64,000 bases of DNA from Rhodospirillales bacterium (GCA_018666775.1 JABIXC010000017.1:434001-498000); one strand, 5' to 3'; shown: positions 10,078-19,757, numbered from the stretch's first letter. Notes: generated from the letters alone by a model not told the origin. Program-made: numbers and translations.

Positions 10078-10776
10078 TTAGTCATTGTTGATCTGGGCAA
10101 GCATACTTTCAGCCGCGCGCTGTTCCGCAATGCGCTTGGATTCTCCACTGGCACGAACGGGCGTTTCATTCCCCACCCTAACCTCAATGGTGAAAACCGG
10201 CTCATGATCTGGACCTGAGCGCTCGACCTCATTGTATTCAGGCAGCCCTAGCTTGCGCGCCTGGGCCCATTCCTGCAACCCCGTCTTGGCATCACGCATG
10301 GCACCGCCCAAAGCATCAAACAGAGGTTTCCATTGGGCCACAATAAACTGTCTGGCGGCATCAAGCCCCCCATCAAGATACAATGCCCCAATCACGGCTT
10401 CACAGGCATCGCCATGAATGGCGCCGGTAGCACGGTCATTGGTTGGCATATCTGTGCTGGAAAAAATCAAATATTCACCCAACTTAATAGAACGGGCGAC
10501 CTGTTCCAGGGTTTCTGCACGCACCAACCGGGTAAAGCGGCGCGCCAAATTCCCTTCTGGTTCTTCTGGATACGCCTCTAACAACAAATCGGCCACAACC
10601 AATCCCAAAACGCGATCGCCCAGAAATTCGAGCCGTTCATAACCATGAGAATATTTTCCAGCCGCAGCGGCGCTGCGATGGGTCAGGGCTTCTGTCAAAA
10701 GTTCAGGGGTGGAAAATGTATGGCCCAGGGCCTTTGTCAGGGCCCCATCAGGATGTTTGTCAGAAACTGCGACCAC
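10078..10776 (-). CDS. rnc: Ribonuclease III
   Basis: Double-strand-specific endonuclease for rRNA and mRNA processing (232 residues). The signature ERLEFLGDRVLGL is at 47-59, with catalytic acids E50 and D54. The second acidic pair lies in GDACEAVIGALYLD. The C-terminal double-stranded RNA-binding domain (about 160-230) contains VRASGESKRIAEQRAAE. The start is GTG, four bases after the lepB stop, so the pair is translationally close. Confidence 0.97.
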   Translation of the reverse strand: MVAVSDKHPDGALTKALGHTFSTPELLTEALTHRSAAAAGKYSHGYERLEFLGDRVLGLVVADLLLEAYPEEPEGNLARRFTRLVRAETLEQVARSIKLGEYLIFSSTDMPTNDRATGAIHGDACEAVIGALYLDGGLDAARQFIVAQWKPLFDALGGAMRDAKTGLQEWAQARKLGLPEYNEVERSGPDHEPVFTIEVRVGNETPVRASGESKRIAEQRAAESMLAQINND

Positions 10777-10780
10777 AGCG

Positions 10781-11620
10781 TCAGTTTACCGTGTCAAACA
10801 GGCGTGAAAAACGAATGGCAAAAGGCCATTTCCAAATTTCCCAGATCCGCGCCTTGCCATTTGTGGAAAAAAACAAAACTTCGGCGCGGCCAACCAAATT
10901 TTGTGCTGGAATATAACCGACATGGTTGAGCACACGGGAATCCAGAGAATTATCCCGGTTATCGCCCATGGCAAAATAATGCCCCTCAGGCACTTCATAA
11001 ACCGGCGTGTTATCAAGCTGGTCATGGTCTGAACGCTCGATAATAAGATGGGTACGCCCACCCGGCAGGGTTTCCTCATACTGCGCCCATCCAACCGCAT
11101 TCCCCCATTGATCGCGCTGGACAAAATCTTTGATCCGCCGTCTTTTTGTCACTTTGCCATTAACAAAAAGAAGCCCCTCTTTCACCTGAATTTTATCCCC
11201 CGGCAGGCCAATGATCCGCTTGATATAATCAGTGCGGGGATCGGTCGGCAGTCGGAACACAGCAACATCGCCCCTTTCAGGCACGGATTCAAAAATGCGC
11301 CCCTTGAACAGAGGAAGGCTCAACGGCAAGGAATAACGGCTAAACCCATACGATGACTTCGATACAAACAGGTAATCTCCAACAAGAAGGGTCGGCAACA
11401 TCGAACCAGAGGGAATATTGAAGGGCTCATATGCAAAGGTGCGCACCGTCAGCGCGATCAGCGCGGCAACAACGACAGTTTTAAGGGTTTCCCCCCAACC
11501 GGCAGTTTTCTTTTTATCCGAACTTTCGGGCGTTTTACTGAGCGTTGACAATTGCCATATTCCATTGATTTTTAAAGTTATTCCGGGCCGTAAGGATGCA
11601 CGCCCCGTATGCACTGTCAA
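10781..11620 (-). CDS. lepB: Signal peptidase I
   Basis: Membrane serine protease that removes signal peptides from exported proteins. A helix at about 45-62 (in the 279-residue reading) is followed by the catalytic serine S73 in PSGSMLPT and the catalytic lysine K134 in DYIKRIIGLPGD; GDNRDNSLDSR is also conserved. The longest reading starts at TTG 11620. Relatives begin much nearer the helix, and a second TTG at 11551, nine bases after GGA, would give 256 residues. The shorter product is at least as likely. It lies between acpS and rnc in the conserved operon. Confidence 0.93.
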   Translation of the reverse strand: MTVHTGRASLRPGITLKINGIWQLSTLSKTPESSDKKKTAGWGETLKTVVVAALIALTVRTFAYEPFNIPSGSMLPTLLVGDYLFVSKSSYGFSRYSLPLSLPLFKGRIFESVPERGDVAVFRLPTDPRTDYIKRIIGLPGDKIQVKEGLLFVNGKVTKRRRIKDFVQRDQWGNAVGWAQYEETLPGGRTHLIIERSDHDQLDNTPVYEVPEGHYFAMGDNRDNSLDSRVLNHVGYIPAQNLVGRAEVLFFSTNGKARIWEIWKWPFAIRFSRLFDTVN

Positions 11621-11638
11621 GACTGGTGAGAGCCGGGA

Positions 11639-12052
11639 TCAACCCTTTATATCCTCTTGAGCACATCCACTAATGATAACAACCGCCTGTGCCAAAGGGG
11701 GCTCATCAGTCATTGATAATTCAATTTGGGCCGTTTGGCCCTTGGGCAAGATGTCTGACAGGCGTTGTTTGGCCCCACCAGTAAGGGCTATGGTCGGCTT
11801 ACCCGATCGCAAATTTACAACCCCCATATCACGCCAAAACACCCCGCGCCTGAATCCTGTGCCCAGGGCCTTGGCGCAAGCTTCTTTTGCGGCAAACCGT
11901 TTTGCATAACTTTCAATCCGGTTGCTCCGGCCCTCAGATTTTTCACGTTCGGTTGTGGTGAAAATGCGATCCAGAAAACGGTCGCCAAATCGATCAATGG
12001 TTTTTTCAATACGACGGATATCAATCAGATCACTGCCAATACCAATAATCAT
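11639..12052 (-). CDS. acpS: Holo-[acyl-carrier-protein] synthase
   Basis: Transfers 4'-phosphopantetheine from CoA to the serine of apo-ACP, activating fatty acid synthesis. The 137 residues show [16 protein letters not shown] with the magnesium ligand D8, and [17 protein letters not shown] with E57. Its ATG shares one base with the pdxJ stop (TGATG), so translation is probably coupled. Length and position in the pdxJ-acpS-lepB series are typical. Confidence 0.95.
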   Translation of the reverse strand: MIIGIGSDLIDIRRIEKTIDRFGDRFLDRIFTTTEREKSEGRSNRIESYAKRFAAKEACAKALGTGFRRGVFWRDMGVVNLRSGKPTIALTGGAKQRLSDILPKGQTAQIELSMTDEPPLAQAVVIISGCAQEDIKG

Positions 12053-12837
12053 CAGCTTTGCCTTGCAGGTTTCAAGGCACCTGCTTTGAGGGGGCCCCGG
12101 GCCTCATCCATCATCAAACGCATGCGTGAAATAGCGGCATCAAAGCCAATGAAAATTGCCTCACCCACCAAAAAATGGCCAATATTTAATTCGACAATGT
12201 TACCAATGGCTGCAATCGGGGCGACGGTCTCAAAGGAAAGGCCATGGCCTGCATGACATTCAAGCCCATGATCGGTTGCGGTTTTTGCAGCCCGGATCAA
12301 CCGCTTTAATTCACTGTCACGCACATCGCCTTCGCAATCGCAATATGCACCGGTATGTAATTCAACCACTTGGGCACCCACATCGTGTGCCGCCTTGATC
12401 TGGCTGAGGTCAGGATCAATAAATAGCGAAACCCGAATGCCTTTGGATTTCAGCTGATCCACATAGCCCACCAGGTGATCAAAGCCACTGATGATGTCCA
12501 ATCCACCTTCGGTCGTTAATTCCCGTCTTTTTTCGGGGACAAGGCAAACCGCGTTTGGTTTATGGGAAAGTGCAATGTCGAGCATTTCATCTGTTGCTGC
12601 CATTTCCAGGTTAAGCGGCAGTTCAATTTTTGTGCTCAGGGCACGAATATCATCATCTGAAATGTGGCGTCTGTCTTCGCGAAGATGTGCCGTAATACCA
12701 TCTGCCCCGGCCTTTGCTGCCATCTGGGCCGCGCGCAATGGTTCAGGGTGCCCCCCACCCCGGGCGTTGCGAATGGTCGCTACGTGATCAATATTGACCC
12801 CCAAACGAAGAGGCATAATGGCATCAGTCATGGCCAT
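12052..12837 (-). CDS. pdxJ: Pyridoxine 5'-phosphate synthase
   Basis: Joins 1-deoxyxylulose 5-phosphate and 3-amino-2-oxopropyl phosphate to make pyridoxine 5'-phosphate, the last ring-forming step of the DXP-dependent vitamin B6 route. The 261 residues form a TIM barrel with [16 protein letters not shown] at about 13-28, ELHTGAYCD near 160 and HAGHGLSFE near 207. The start overlaps the end of the DUF2062 gene by 14 bases. A second ATG two codons in is an equal choice. Confidence 0.96.
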   Translation of the reverse strand: MAMTDAIMPLRLGVNIDHVATIRNARGGGHPEPLRAAQMAAKAGADGITAHLREDRRHISDDDIRALSTKIELPLNLEMAATDEMLDIALSHKPNAVCLVPEKRRELTTEGGLDIISGFDHLVGYVDQLKSKGIRVSLFIDPDLSQIKAAHDVGAQVVELHTGAYCDCEGDVRDSELKRLIRAAKTATDHGLECHAGHGLSFETVAPIAAIGNIVELNIGHFLVGEAIFIGFDAAISRMRLMMDEARGPLKAGALKPARQS

Positions 12838-13360
12838 TTCCCATCTTTAGCCGAGCCCTGCGATGATGCTGATAGCCGGCCACCATTCTGCGGATGGGCC
12901 AGAAAAACACACCCCAGATCACCACGGCCGTGGGAAGTGAGCCAACCAGCATCGGCAGCAAAACCTTCATCGGGTTTTCCAACAAATAGCGCCAGGTTAG
13001 ATGTTCCATGCCCAAGCTTTCACCCGTCCCCAACATCCAGTTACCAAAATTAAAAATCCAGAGCCATATGAAAGGAAAGGTCCAGGGATTGCCAACAGCA
13101 GTCCCAATGGCGGATGCCAGAATGGAGCCCCCAATTGCCCACGCAAAAATGCCTGACAGAATAAAATGAAGCCCGGGAAAAGGGGTCATGGAAATGGCCG
13201 CACCACATGCAAAGCCCGCCGCAATCGCATAGGGCGTTCCCGGAATACGCCGCACCCGATGGGTGTAGTATTTCGTCACACGACGAAAGCCTGCCTGGGG
13301 CCAGATAAAATTACGCACACGGTGAAAAATGTGTGGTTTATGGCGGCGAGAGAACAACAC
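12824..13360 (-). CDS. DUF2062 membrane protein
   Basis: 178 residues with three to four membrane segments (about 45-65, 70-95, 98-115, 135-155) and the family motif ISMTPFPGLHF. DUF2062 proteins sit in the inner membrane and their function is unknown. The gene overlaps pdxJ by 14 bases and lies 10 bases from the rsh stop, so it is embedded in the pdxJ-acpS-lepB operon; this is a frequent alphaproteobacterial arrangement. The start is GTG at 13360. Confidence 0.85.
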   Translation of the reverse strand: MLFSRRHKPHIFHRVRNFIWPQAGFRRVTKYYTHRVRRIPGTPYAIAAGFACGAAISMTPFPGLHFILSGIFAWAIGGSILASAIGTAVGNPWTFPFIWLWIFNFGNWMLGTGESLGMEHLTWRYLLENPMKVLLPMLVGSLPTAVVIWGVFFWPIRRMVAGYQHHRRARLKMGNGHD

Positions 13361-13370
13361 GATTTATCCG

Positions 13371-15527
13371 TCAGCCCCGCGCCCGTTCAACCGAGTTAAT
13401 GGCAGGTGTCGCCCTGAGCGCTGCAATAATATTGCTGAGATGCTTCAGACTTTCGACCTCAACATCAATGGCCATTTCAAAAAAGTCTGTGGATCGATTG
13501 GTGATCTTCAGATTGAGAATATTCCCTGAATTTTTTGCAATGACCGTAGATAGGGACGAAAGTGCGCCCGGTTCATTGATGACGGTCACATTGATCCGCC
13601 CGACCTGGTTCTGGGCCTGCTTCAAATCCCAGGACACATCAAGCCAGCGTTCAGGCATTTCTGAAAAGCTTTCCAGTGTATCGCAATCAATGGTGTGAAT
13701 GGTCACGCCCTTACCGGTTGTCAAAATACCCACGATCCGATCACCGGGGAGTGGATGACAACAATGGGCATAATGCAGGGCCATGCCCGGGGTCAGGCCG
13801 CGAATGGGAACGCCGTAGCCTTTTTCTTTTTTCTTCCGCTTTTTGCGTTCCGCTGACAAGGGAACAACCTTGCCCATGGTTCCGGCTTCTATTTCTTCTT
13901 TCAGGCCCGGGAACACTGCCCCCAGAACTTCCCGCGCGGTAACCACCCCCGAACCCACAGCAGCGATCAAATCCAGGGCGCTGTCTTGACGGAAAATCTT
14001 CAACACCCCGTTCAGCGCTTTATCAGAATACTCATAGCCGAATTCATCAAAAATCTTTTCTAAAATGGCCCGTCCTAGATAGGCATATTCGTCAACCTGA
14101 CGCGACCGCACGAAACGGCGAATTGCAACGCGCGCCTTGCCGGTCACCACAAAACTTTCCCAGGTCGGCGATGGGCTCTGCGCCTTGGAAACAACAATTT
14201 CTACCTGGTCACCATTTTCAAGTTGCGTATCCAGCGGCATGAGCCTGCCATTGATCTTCGCACCGACACAGGTGTTGCCGATGTTTGAATGGACGGCATA
14301 GGCAAAATCAACCGGTGTGCCGCCCCGGGGCAGGCTGATCAATTCACCCAGCGGGGTAAAGCAGAACACCTGATCGGCGTACATTTCCAACTTTGTATGT
14401 TCAAGAAATTCTTCAGGGCCAGCCGCTTGATCCAGAATATGCAGCAGTTCCTGAAGCCAGCCAAACTTGCTGCCTTCACGGGCTGCCTGATCACCCTGTT
14501 TATACTGCCAATGTGCAGCCACACCCCGTTCTGCAATTTCATGCATTTCATGGGTTCTGATCTGAATTTCAATCCGGTTACGCGCTGGCCCCAACACGCA
14601 TGTATGAATGGATGAATATCCGTTGCGTTTTGGGGTCGATATATAATCTTTGAAGCGCCCCGGCACCACAGGATAAGCACCATGGAATATACCCAGCGCC
14701 TTGTAGCAGCTATCAACATCATCAACGACCACCCTGAACGCGATGATATCAGCAAGCTGTTCAAACGGAATATGTTTGCGCTGCATTTTGGACCAAATCG
14801 AAAAAGGGCTTTTCTCCCGGCCCGTAACCAAGGCATCGACCCCGCCCTTTTTCAAGGTTTCCATCAATTCTGTGATGATTTCTTCGGCCAGATTGCCACC
14901 TTGTTCACGCAGGAATTCAAGACGGGCAAGCACAGAATCACGCGCTTCGGCATTGATCTCTGAAAAGGCCAGATCTTCGAGTTCATCCTTGACGTTATGC
15001 AGCCCGATGCGCTCTGCCAGTGGCGCATAAATATCTGCGGTCTCTTTAGCAATGCGGCGACGTTTGTCAGGATTTTTAATGTATTTCAACGTCCGCATAT
15101 TGTGCAAACGATCCGCCAATTTAACCAGCAACACCCGAATGTCTTCAGACATGGCCAACAGCAACTTGCGAAAGTTTTCGGCTTCTTGCGTGTGATCAGA
15201 TTGCAGCTCAATTTGCGACAGCTTGGTAACACCATCAACCAGACGGGCAATTTCTTCACCAAACAATTCTTCAATTTTTTCTGGCGTTGCGACCGTATCT
15301 TCGATGGTATCGTGCAACAACGCAGTCACGATGGAATTTTGATCCAGTTTCATCGACGTCAGGATGCCCGCGACCTCTAGGGGATGCGAAAAATAGGGAT
15401 CACCCGAAGCACGGGTTTGGGAACCATGGGCTTTCATCGCATAAACATAGGCGCGATTGATCAGCTCCTCATCGACCTTTGGGTCGTAGGCTTTGATCAT
15501 TTCAATGAGTTCGAATTGGCGAATCAT
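13371..15527 (-). CDS. rsh: Bifunctional (p)ppGpp synthetase/hydrolase, RelA/SpoT family
   Basis: Makes and degrades the stringent-response alarmone (p)ppGpp (718 residues). The HD hydrolase domain (about 20-150) keeps FSHPLEVA with H48 and LLHDTIEDT with H72-D73. The synthetase domain (about 235-345) has GRFKDYISTPKRNGYSS; the RFKD form at 291-294 is typical of bifunctional enzymes rather than RelA (EFDD). A TGS domain (about 385-450) and a C-terminal ACT domain (about 640-716) follow. No second relA is seen in the window. rpoZ lies 87 bases upstream on the same strand. Confidence 0.96.
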   Translation of the reverse strand: MIRQFELIEMIKAYDPKVDEELINRAYVYAMKAHGSQTRASGDPYFSHPLEVAGILTSMKLDQNSIVTALLHDTIEDTVATPEKIEELFGEEIARLVDGVTKLSQIELQSDHTQEAENFRKLLLAMSEDIRVLLVKLADRLHNMRTLKYIKNPDKRRRIAKETADIYAPLAERIGLHNVKDELEDLAFSEINAEARDSVLARLEFLREQGGNLAEEIITELMETLKKGGVDALVTGREKSPFSIWSKMQRKHIPFEQLADIIAFRVVVDDVDSCYKALGIFHGAYPVVPGRFKDYISTPKRNGYSSIHTCVLGPARNRIEIQIRTHEMHEIAERGVAAHWQYKQGDQAAREGSKFGWLQELLHILDQAAGPEEFLEHTKLEMYADQVFCFTPLGELISLPRGGTPVDFAYAVHSNIGNTCVGAKINGRLMPLDTQLENGDQVEIVVSKAQSPSPTWESFVVTGKARVAIRRFVRSRQVDEYAYLGRAILEKIFDEFGYEYSDKALNGVLKIFRQDSALDLIAAVGSGVVTAREVLGAVFPGLKEEIEAGTMGKVVPLSAERKKRKKKEKGYGVPIRGLTPGMALHYAHCCHPLPGDRIVGILTTGKGVTIHTIDCDTLESFSEMPERWLDVSWDLKQAQNQVGRINVTVINEPGALSSLSTVIAKNSGNILNLKITNRSTDFFEMAIDVEVESLKHLSNIIAALRATPAINSVERARG

Positions 15528-15614
15528 CCAAAGTCCCTGTCGTACACCTGCGCCATCACCCTGCGCCGGCTACCACCGGGAAAAGAGGAAAGCCGATACA
15601 GGGCTTGGATCAGG

Positions 15615-16127
15615 TTAGCTCGCGTCCTCAGCCTTTGCTTCACCTGGGACTTCAGCTTCGCTCTCTACGGGCGTGCCTATTTCCATTTCGGCTGCCGCTG
15701 CGGCTTCACTAAATGCTGCTTCTTGTTCATCAACAACCTGGGCGCCGGCTTCAACCGCCGTTTCACCAACGGTCAGAACATCACCGGAAATTTCCTGTTC
15801 AAGGGCAGACGCATCAGGCACATCGCCTTCACCGGGCACAACGCCCAGGCCGGCACCGATGGTCATAAGATCAGGATCTTCGTCTTCAGGCTCATCCTGT
15901 TCGATATGGCGTTGCAGGTTCTGAATAAGAAGCTGGCGCAACGTTTCCGGATCAACGGTTTCTTCGGCGATTTCGCGCAAAGCAACCACGGGATTTTTAT
16001 CATTATCCCGATCCAGCGTAATTTCAACGCCCGCAGAGATATCACGGGCACGTTGGGCGGCGACCATAACCAGGTCAAAACGGTTGGGTATTTTAAGGAT
16101 GCAATCCTCAACGGTGATGCGGGCCAT
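15615..16127 (-). CDS. rpoZ: RNA polymerase omega subunit with long acidic tail
   Basis: Omega subunit, which helps assemble beta-prime into RNA polymerase. The first 80 or so residues are the omega domain: [20 protein letters not shown], then [11 protein letters not shown]. The remaining 85 or so residues are rich in Glu, Asp and Ala and have no known domain, giving 170 residues in place of the usual 90-130. The ATG is preceded by TGGAGGG at good spacing. The rpoZ-rsh order is widespread in proteobacteria. Confidence 0.94.
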   Translation of the reverse strand: MARITVEDCILKIPNRFDLVMVAAQRARDISAGVEITLDRDNDKNPVVALREIAEETVDPETLRQLLIQNLQRHIEQDEPEDEDPDLMTIGAGLGVVPGEGDVPDASALEQEISGDVLTVGETAVEAGAQVVDEQEAAFSEAAAAAEMEIGTPVESEAEVPGEAKAEDAS

Positions 16128-16234
16128 TACGGTCCCTCCAAATCCTGATGCTGCTTGATCTTGAATCTGACTGTATATGGCCCAAAGGTTTCAAAATCAA
16201 GGAACTTCGGGACTTCAAACCCGCTTTTCGTAAA

Positions 16235-16741
16235 TCAATCGCAGGGTTCGGCCATCTGGGCCCCATCTTTATCCAAATCCAGAGCAGAAATCAGGCTGCC
16301 AATCCCCTGTTTTGTGACCGGATGGCACCAATTTGGGGCAATTTCAGCCAAGGGCAGCAAGACAAAGGCCCGGTTTTCAAGTCTGGGATGGGGCAGATCC
16401 AATCGCCCGCCGGGAACACTGGTTTGAGACCCATAGGCCAAAAGATCAAGATCCAGCACCCGGGCGGCATTGGCCACCCCCCGCTCCCGGCCAAATTCAT
16501 GCTCAATTTCCAACAAAACGTCCAACAATGGCTCAGGGGAGTGTTGCGTTGCCACAGCAATCACACCATTGACGAACCAGGGCTGGTCAGACACTGGAAC
16601 CGGGGCAGATTTGTACCAACGCGACCGGGCGACAATGGTGACGCCATTTTTTTCCAATGCCAAAAGTGCGGCTTCCAGGGTGTCGCTTGGGGCTCCGAAT
16701 TGTTTTGAAACCAAATTGGCCCCTAGCCCGATCAAGATCAT
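16235..16741 (-). CDS. folK: 2-amino-4-hydroxy-6-hydroxymethyldihydropteridine pyrophosphokinase
   Basis: Transfers pyrophosphate from ATP to 6-hydroxymethyl-7,8-dihydropterin in folate synthesis. The 168 residues carry GLGANL at the N terminus, SRWYKSAPV, QPWFVNGV, and the signature RVLDLDLLAYG with the magnesium-binding aspartates near 95-97, followed by LPHPRLENRAFVLLPL. The ATG overlaps an upstream in-frame region that shows no conserved sequence. rpoZ follows after 107 bases. Confidence 0.95.
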   Translation of the reverse strand: MILIGLGANLVSKQFGAPSDTLEAALLALEKNGVTIVARSRWYKSAPVPVSDQPWFVNGVIAVATQHSPEPLLDVLLEIEHEFGRERGVANAARVLDLDLLAYGSQTSVPGGRLDLPHPRLENRAFVLLPLAEIAPNWCHPVTKQGIGSLISALDLDKDGAQMAEPCD

Positions 16742-16927
16742 CGTGGCCCCCGATCATTCCCCTTGCCAAGGCTGGCCGGGATGCTTAAAAAATCCATCAT
16801 TGCAGAATCTTCATTTTTTAATCTTCATATTTGCGCTCATTCATTGCGCCACTCGCATTGAATGAGACCCTTTGTATAAGTCCCCTTTTACACGTGCGGG
16901 GAAACTATATTCATCAGAAAGAATTTA
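16742..16927. promoter_or_regulatory. Divergent folK/labA control region with repeats
   Basis: Intergenic DNA between two divergent genes. AATCTTCAT occurs twice (16806-16814, 16820-16828), 14 bases apart and in the same direction. A perfect 8-base inverted repeat, CTCATTCA (16836-16843) and TGAATGAG (16859-16866), follows with 15 bases between the arms. TATAAG at 16874-16879 could be a -10 box for the gene at 16928. This looks like an operator region; the regulator is unknown. Confidence 0.4.
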
Positions 16928-17497
16928 ATGACTTTTTATCCCGAAGAACGCACCGCCTTGTTTATCGATGGCTCCAACATCCATGCTGCCGCCCGCAACC
17001 TCGGTTTTGACATCGATTACAGGAAATTACGCACGCTGTTTGAAACCAAAGGACGGCTGGTTCGCGCCTTTTATTATACCGCACTGATCGATGATCTGGA
17101 ATATTCCCCCATCCGTCCCCTTGTCGATTGGCTTGATTACAATGGCTATACCATGGTCACCAAATCGGCCAAGGAATTTACCGATGCCGAAGGACGACGC
17201 CGCATCAAAGGCAACATGGATATCGAATTGGCCATTGATGTTCTGGAAATGGCAGAACACCTCGATCACATTGTCCTTTTTTCCGGGGATGGTGATTTTC
17301 GCAGGCTGGTCGAAGTTGTTCAGCGCAAGGGCGTACGCGTCACCGTTGTTTCCACCACCCGGTCAAACCCGCCCATGATGGCCGATGAACTGCGCCGCCA
17401 GGCCGATGACTTTATCGAGCTAAAAGATCTGGAGGCTGAGATTGCCCGCCCACGCGAAGGAAATTCAGAAAACTCCGATTCTGGTGTTGCTGCCTGA
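16928..17497 (+). CDS. NYN domain protein, LabA/DUF88 family
   Basis: PIN-like nuclease fold of 189 residues. The acidic residues expected in the active site are kept: D14 in LFIDGSNIHA, D98 in GNMDIELAID and D121/D123 in FSGDGDF. The family is thought to act on RNA; a cellular role is not established for this subgroup. The ATG is preceded by AGAAAG. The uracil-DNA glycosylase gene begins 11 bases after its stop, so the two are probably cotranscribed. Confidence 0.9.
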   Translation: MTFYPEERTALFIDGSNIHAAARNLGFDIDYRKLRTLFETKGRLVRAFYYTALIDDLEYSPIRPLVDWLDYNGYTMVTKSAKEFTDAEGRRRIKGNMDIELAIDVLEMAEHLDHIVLFSGDGDFRRLVEVVQRKGVRVTVVSTTRSNPPMMADELRRQADDFIELKDLEAEIARPREGNSENSDSGVAA

Positions 17498-17508
17498 ATA
17501 ATTTGTCC

Positions 17509-18159
17509 ATGATCAATGACATGACCCTTAATCCTGATCCCAACTGTGATTTATGTCCGCGTCTGGCACAATTTCGGGCCGATAACGCGGCCGCCCACCC
17601 CGAATGGCACAATGGGCCGGTCCCTGCCTTTGGCGATCTTGCTTCCCGCCTTTTAATTGTCGGATTGGCCCCTGGATTGCGCGGGGCCAATGCCACGGGC
17701 AGGCCCTTCACCGGAGATTGGGCAGGGGAATTGCTTTACCCAACCCTGTTGAAATTTGGCTTTGCTGCGGGAAATTACAAAGGGATCGCCGAAGACGGGG
17801 TTATTTTACAAGATGCCCGCATCACCAACGCTGTCCGCTGCGTGCCCCCGGCCAACCGGCCCTTGGGGCCAGAGACAAAAGCCTGCCGGTCCTTTCTTGA
17901 ACGTGAAATCGCCGCCATGGAAAACCTGCAATGCATCGTTACCCTTGGCACCGTTTCCCATGGGGCAACCCTTGGTGCCCTTGGCATCAAAAAAAGCCTG
18001 GCACCCTTTGGCCATGGGGCCGTATATGACGCACAAGATGGCGCCGTGCGCCTGATTTCCAGCTATCACTGTTCGCGATACAATACAAATACGCGCCGGC
18101 TCAGTGTTGAAATGTTTGAAGCAATTTTCAAAGCTGCCAGGGACTATCTCGAGCACTAA
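17509..18159 (+). CDS. Uracil-DNA glycosylase, family 5 (iron-sulfur type)
   Basis: Removes uracil and related deaminated bases from DNA, starting base-excision repair. Motif A reads GLAPGLRGANATGRPFTGD and the second motif SSYHCSRYNTNTRRL, both matching family 5 (UdgB). Cysteines in CDLCPRL, NAVRCVPP and QCIVTLG fit the [4Fe-4S] site. A TTG at 17503 would add two residues, but ATG 17509 is preferred (216 residues). The stop is 8 bases from the convergent smpB stop. Confidence 0.9.
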   Translation: MINDMTLNPDPNCDLCPRLAQFRADNAAAHPEWHNGPVPAFGDLASRLLIVGLAPGLRGANATGRPFTGDWAGELLYPTLLKFGFAAGNYKGIAEDGVILQDARITNAVRCVPPANRPLGPETKACRSFLEREIAAMENLQCIVTLGTVSHGATLGALGIKKSLAPFGHGAVYDAQDGAVRLISSYHCSRYNTNTRRLSVEMFEAIFKAARDYLEH

Positions 18160-18167
18160 ATCAGGGA

Positions 18168-18656
18168 TTAACCCTTGTCGCGCAGCAAGCGACCTTTTTC
18201 ACGATCCCAGTCGCGTTTCTTTTCCAGCTCGCGCTTTTCAAATTTGCGCCGTCCCCGGGCCAGACCCAGTTCCACTTTTGCAAAACCACGATTGTTGAAA
18301 TAGATCGAAAGCGGCACCAGGGTCATGCCATCTCTTTGAATGCCACCGATCAGGCGGCTTACTTCGCGCCGGTGCAAAAGCAGTTTGCGCCGCTGCTTGG
18401 TTTCATGGGAATCGACATTGGCGAATTTGTATTCAGGGATATGGGCGTTCATCAGCCATAATTCGCCAGCGATTTCGCGGGCATATGAATCATTCAAGCT
18501 CGCCCCACCGCCGCGCAGACCCTTGACCTCAGAACCTGTCAGCATCAATCCCGCTTCGACAGATTCCTCGATAACGTAATCGCGCCGGGCCTTGCGGTTT
18601 TGTGCGGCAAACTTCTCAGCGACGGCACGCGAAGTTTTCTTAGAGGCCCTTGCCAT
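18168..18656 (-). CDS. smpB: SsrA-binding protein SmpB
   Basis: Binds tmRNA and brings it to stalled ribosomes for trans-translation. The 162 residues show [29 protein letters not shown] and AHIPEY, all diagnostic, and a basic C-terminal tail ([20 protein letters not shown]) that folds in the decoding centre. dapA lies 6 bases upstream on the same strand, giving the dapA-smpB order common in alphaproteobacteria. No ssrA gene was seen in this window. Confidence 0.97.
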   Translation of the reverse strand: MARASKKTSRAVAEKFAAQNRKARRDYVIEESVEAGLMLTGSEVKGLRGGGASLNDSYAREIAGELWLMNAHIPEYKFANVDSHETKQRRKLLLHRREVSRLIGGIQRDGMTLVPLSIYFNNRGFAKVELGLARGRRKFEKRELEKKRDWDREKGRLLRDKG

Positions 18657-18662
18657 GATGCA

Positions 18663-19538
18663 TTATCCCAAAAGGCCCGCACCCTTAAGGGCAGCCTCAA
18701 CCTTCTTTTTCGAAGCATCAGAAATTTCCACCAATGGCAGCCGCAATTCGGCTGACGCCATGCCCATCAACTGGGCCGCATATTTCACTGGGCCGGGACT
18801 GGATTCGCAGAACATGGCATCATGAAGTGGCAGCAACAGATCATTGATTTCCTGAACCTTGACCCTATCGCCCTCATTCCAGGCATTGTGCAGGTCTGCA
18901 CAAAGTTTCGGCGCAATGTTTGATGTAACCGAAATGCAGCCATGCCCGCCTTGGGATAGAAATGGCACGGCGGTGGCATCCTCACCTGACAGTTGGCAAA
19001 AATCAGGGCCACAAGCAAGCCGCGTCGCCAAGGGCCTGACAAGATCGGCCGTGGCATCTTTGACACCCACAACATTTGAATGTTTCGCCAATGTCGCCAT
19101 GGTTTCGACGGTCATATCAACCACCGAACGTGCGGGGATATTATAAATGATGATGGGCAGATCAACGGAATCCGCAATGGCCCTATAATGGGCAATCAAT
19201 CCGGCCTGGGTCGGCTTGTTGTAATACGGCGTGACCACCAACCCTGCATCGGCACCCGCATCACGTGCGTGGCGTTGCAGCATGATGGCTTCTTCTGTGG
19301 CATTGGACCCGGTGCCAGCGATGATCTTGAGCTTGCCCGCATTGACCTCCAGACACAGCTCCGTCACCCGCATGTGTTCCTCATGAGACAAGGTGGGTGA
19401 TTCCCCCGTCGTCCCGCAAGGCACAAGCCCATGGGTCCCGGCATCTATCTGTGCCTGAACCAAATCCTGATATGATTGTTCATCCACCGCGCCGTTTTTA
19501 AACGGCGTTATCAAAGCGGTAAAAGATCCACTGAACAT
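18663..19538 (-). CDS. dapA: 4-hydroxy-tetrahydrodipicolinate synthase
   Basis: Condenses pyruvate with aspartate semialdehyde in lysine and diaminopimelate synthesis. Starting at ATG 19538, the 291 residues match the family length. This start has a near-perfect AAGGAG ribosome site; a longer frame back to 19676 adds 46 residues with no conserved features and was rejected. Key residues are T43-T44 in CGTTGES, Y132 in YNIPARS and the Schiff-base lysine K160 in VVGVKDAT. Confidence 0.96.
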   Translation of the reverse strand: MFSGSFTALITPFKNGAVDEQSYQDLVQAQIDAGTHGLVPCGTTGESPTLSHEEHMRVTELCLEVNAGKLKIIAGTGSNATEEAIMLQRHARDAGADAGLVVTPYYNKPTQAGLIAHYRAIADSVDLPIIIYNIPARSVVDMTVETMATLAKHSNVVGVKDATADLVRPLATRLACGPDFCQLSGEDATAVPFLSQGGHGCISVTSNIAPKLCADLHNAWNEGDRVKVQEINDLLLPLHDAMFCESSPGPVKYAAQLMGMASAELRLPLVEISDASKKKVEAALKGAGLLG

Positions 19539-19757
19539 TGCTTTCTCCTTCATGATCCACGGCTTATAGCCGTGAAACCCCTTAAATTCCATAGGTTCTT
19601 GTGGCCATCCCCCCAACCCATCAGGAAAATGGCGCATCATTAGAGCCGCACTATAAAAGATGCATCCTGATTTCACTATGGGGCTAACGTTGAATTAACC
19701 ATAATGATGCCTAGAATGCCCGTAAATTAAAGACCGGGTCTGGTTAGACAAACGGCA
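19539..19757. promoter_or_regulatory. Divergent dapA/slt intergenic region with TTAACCAT site
   Basis: 219 bases between divergent genes. An exact TTAACCAT octamer at 19695-19702 matches the CtrA half-site described in Caulobacter and lies 56 bases before the slt start. No terminator or RNA gene was seen. Regulation by CtrA is inferred. Confidence 0.35.

Noticed and set aside
19539-19676. Longer dapA start at 19676
   Set aside because: It would add 46 residues; DapA proteins start near ATG 19538, which has AAGGAG at ideal distance.
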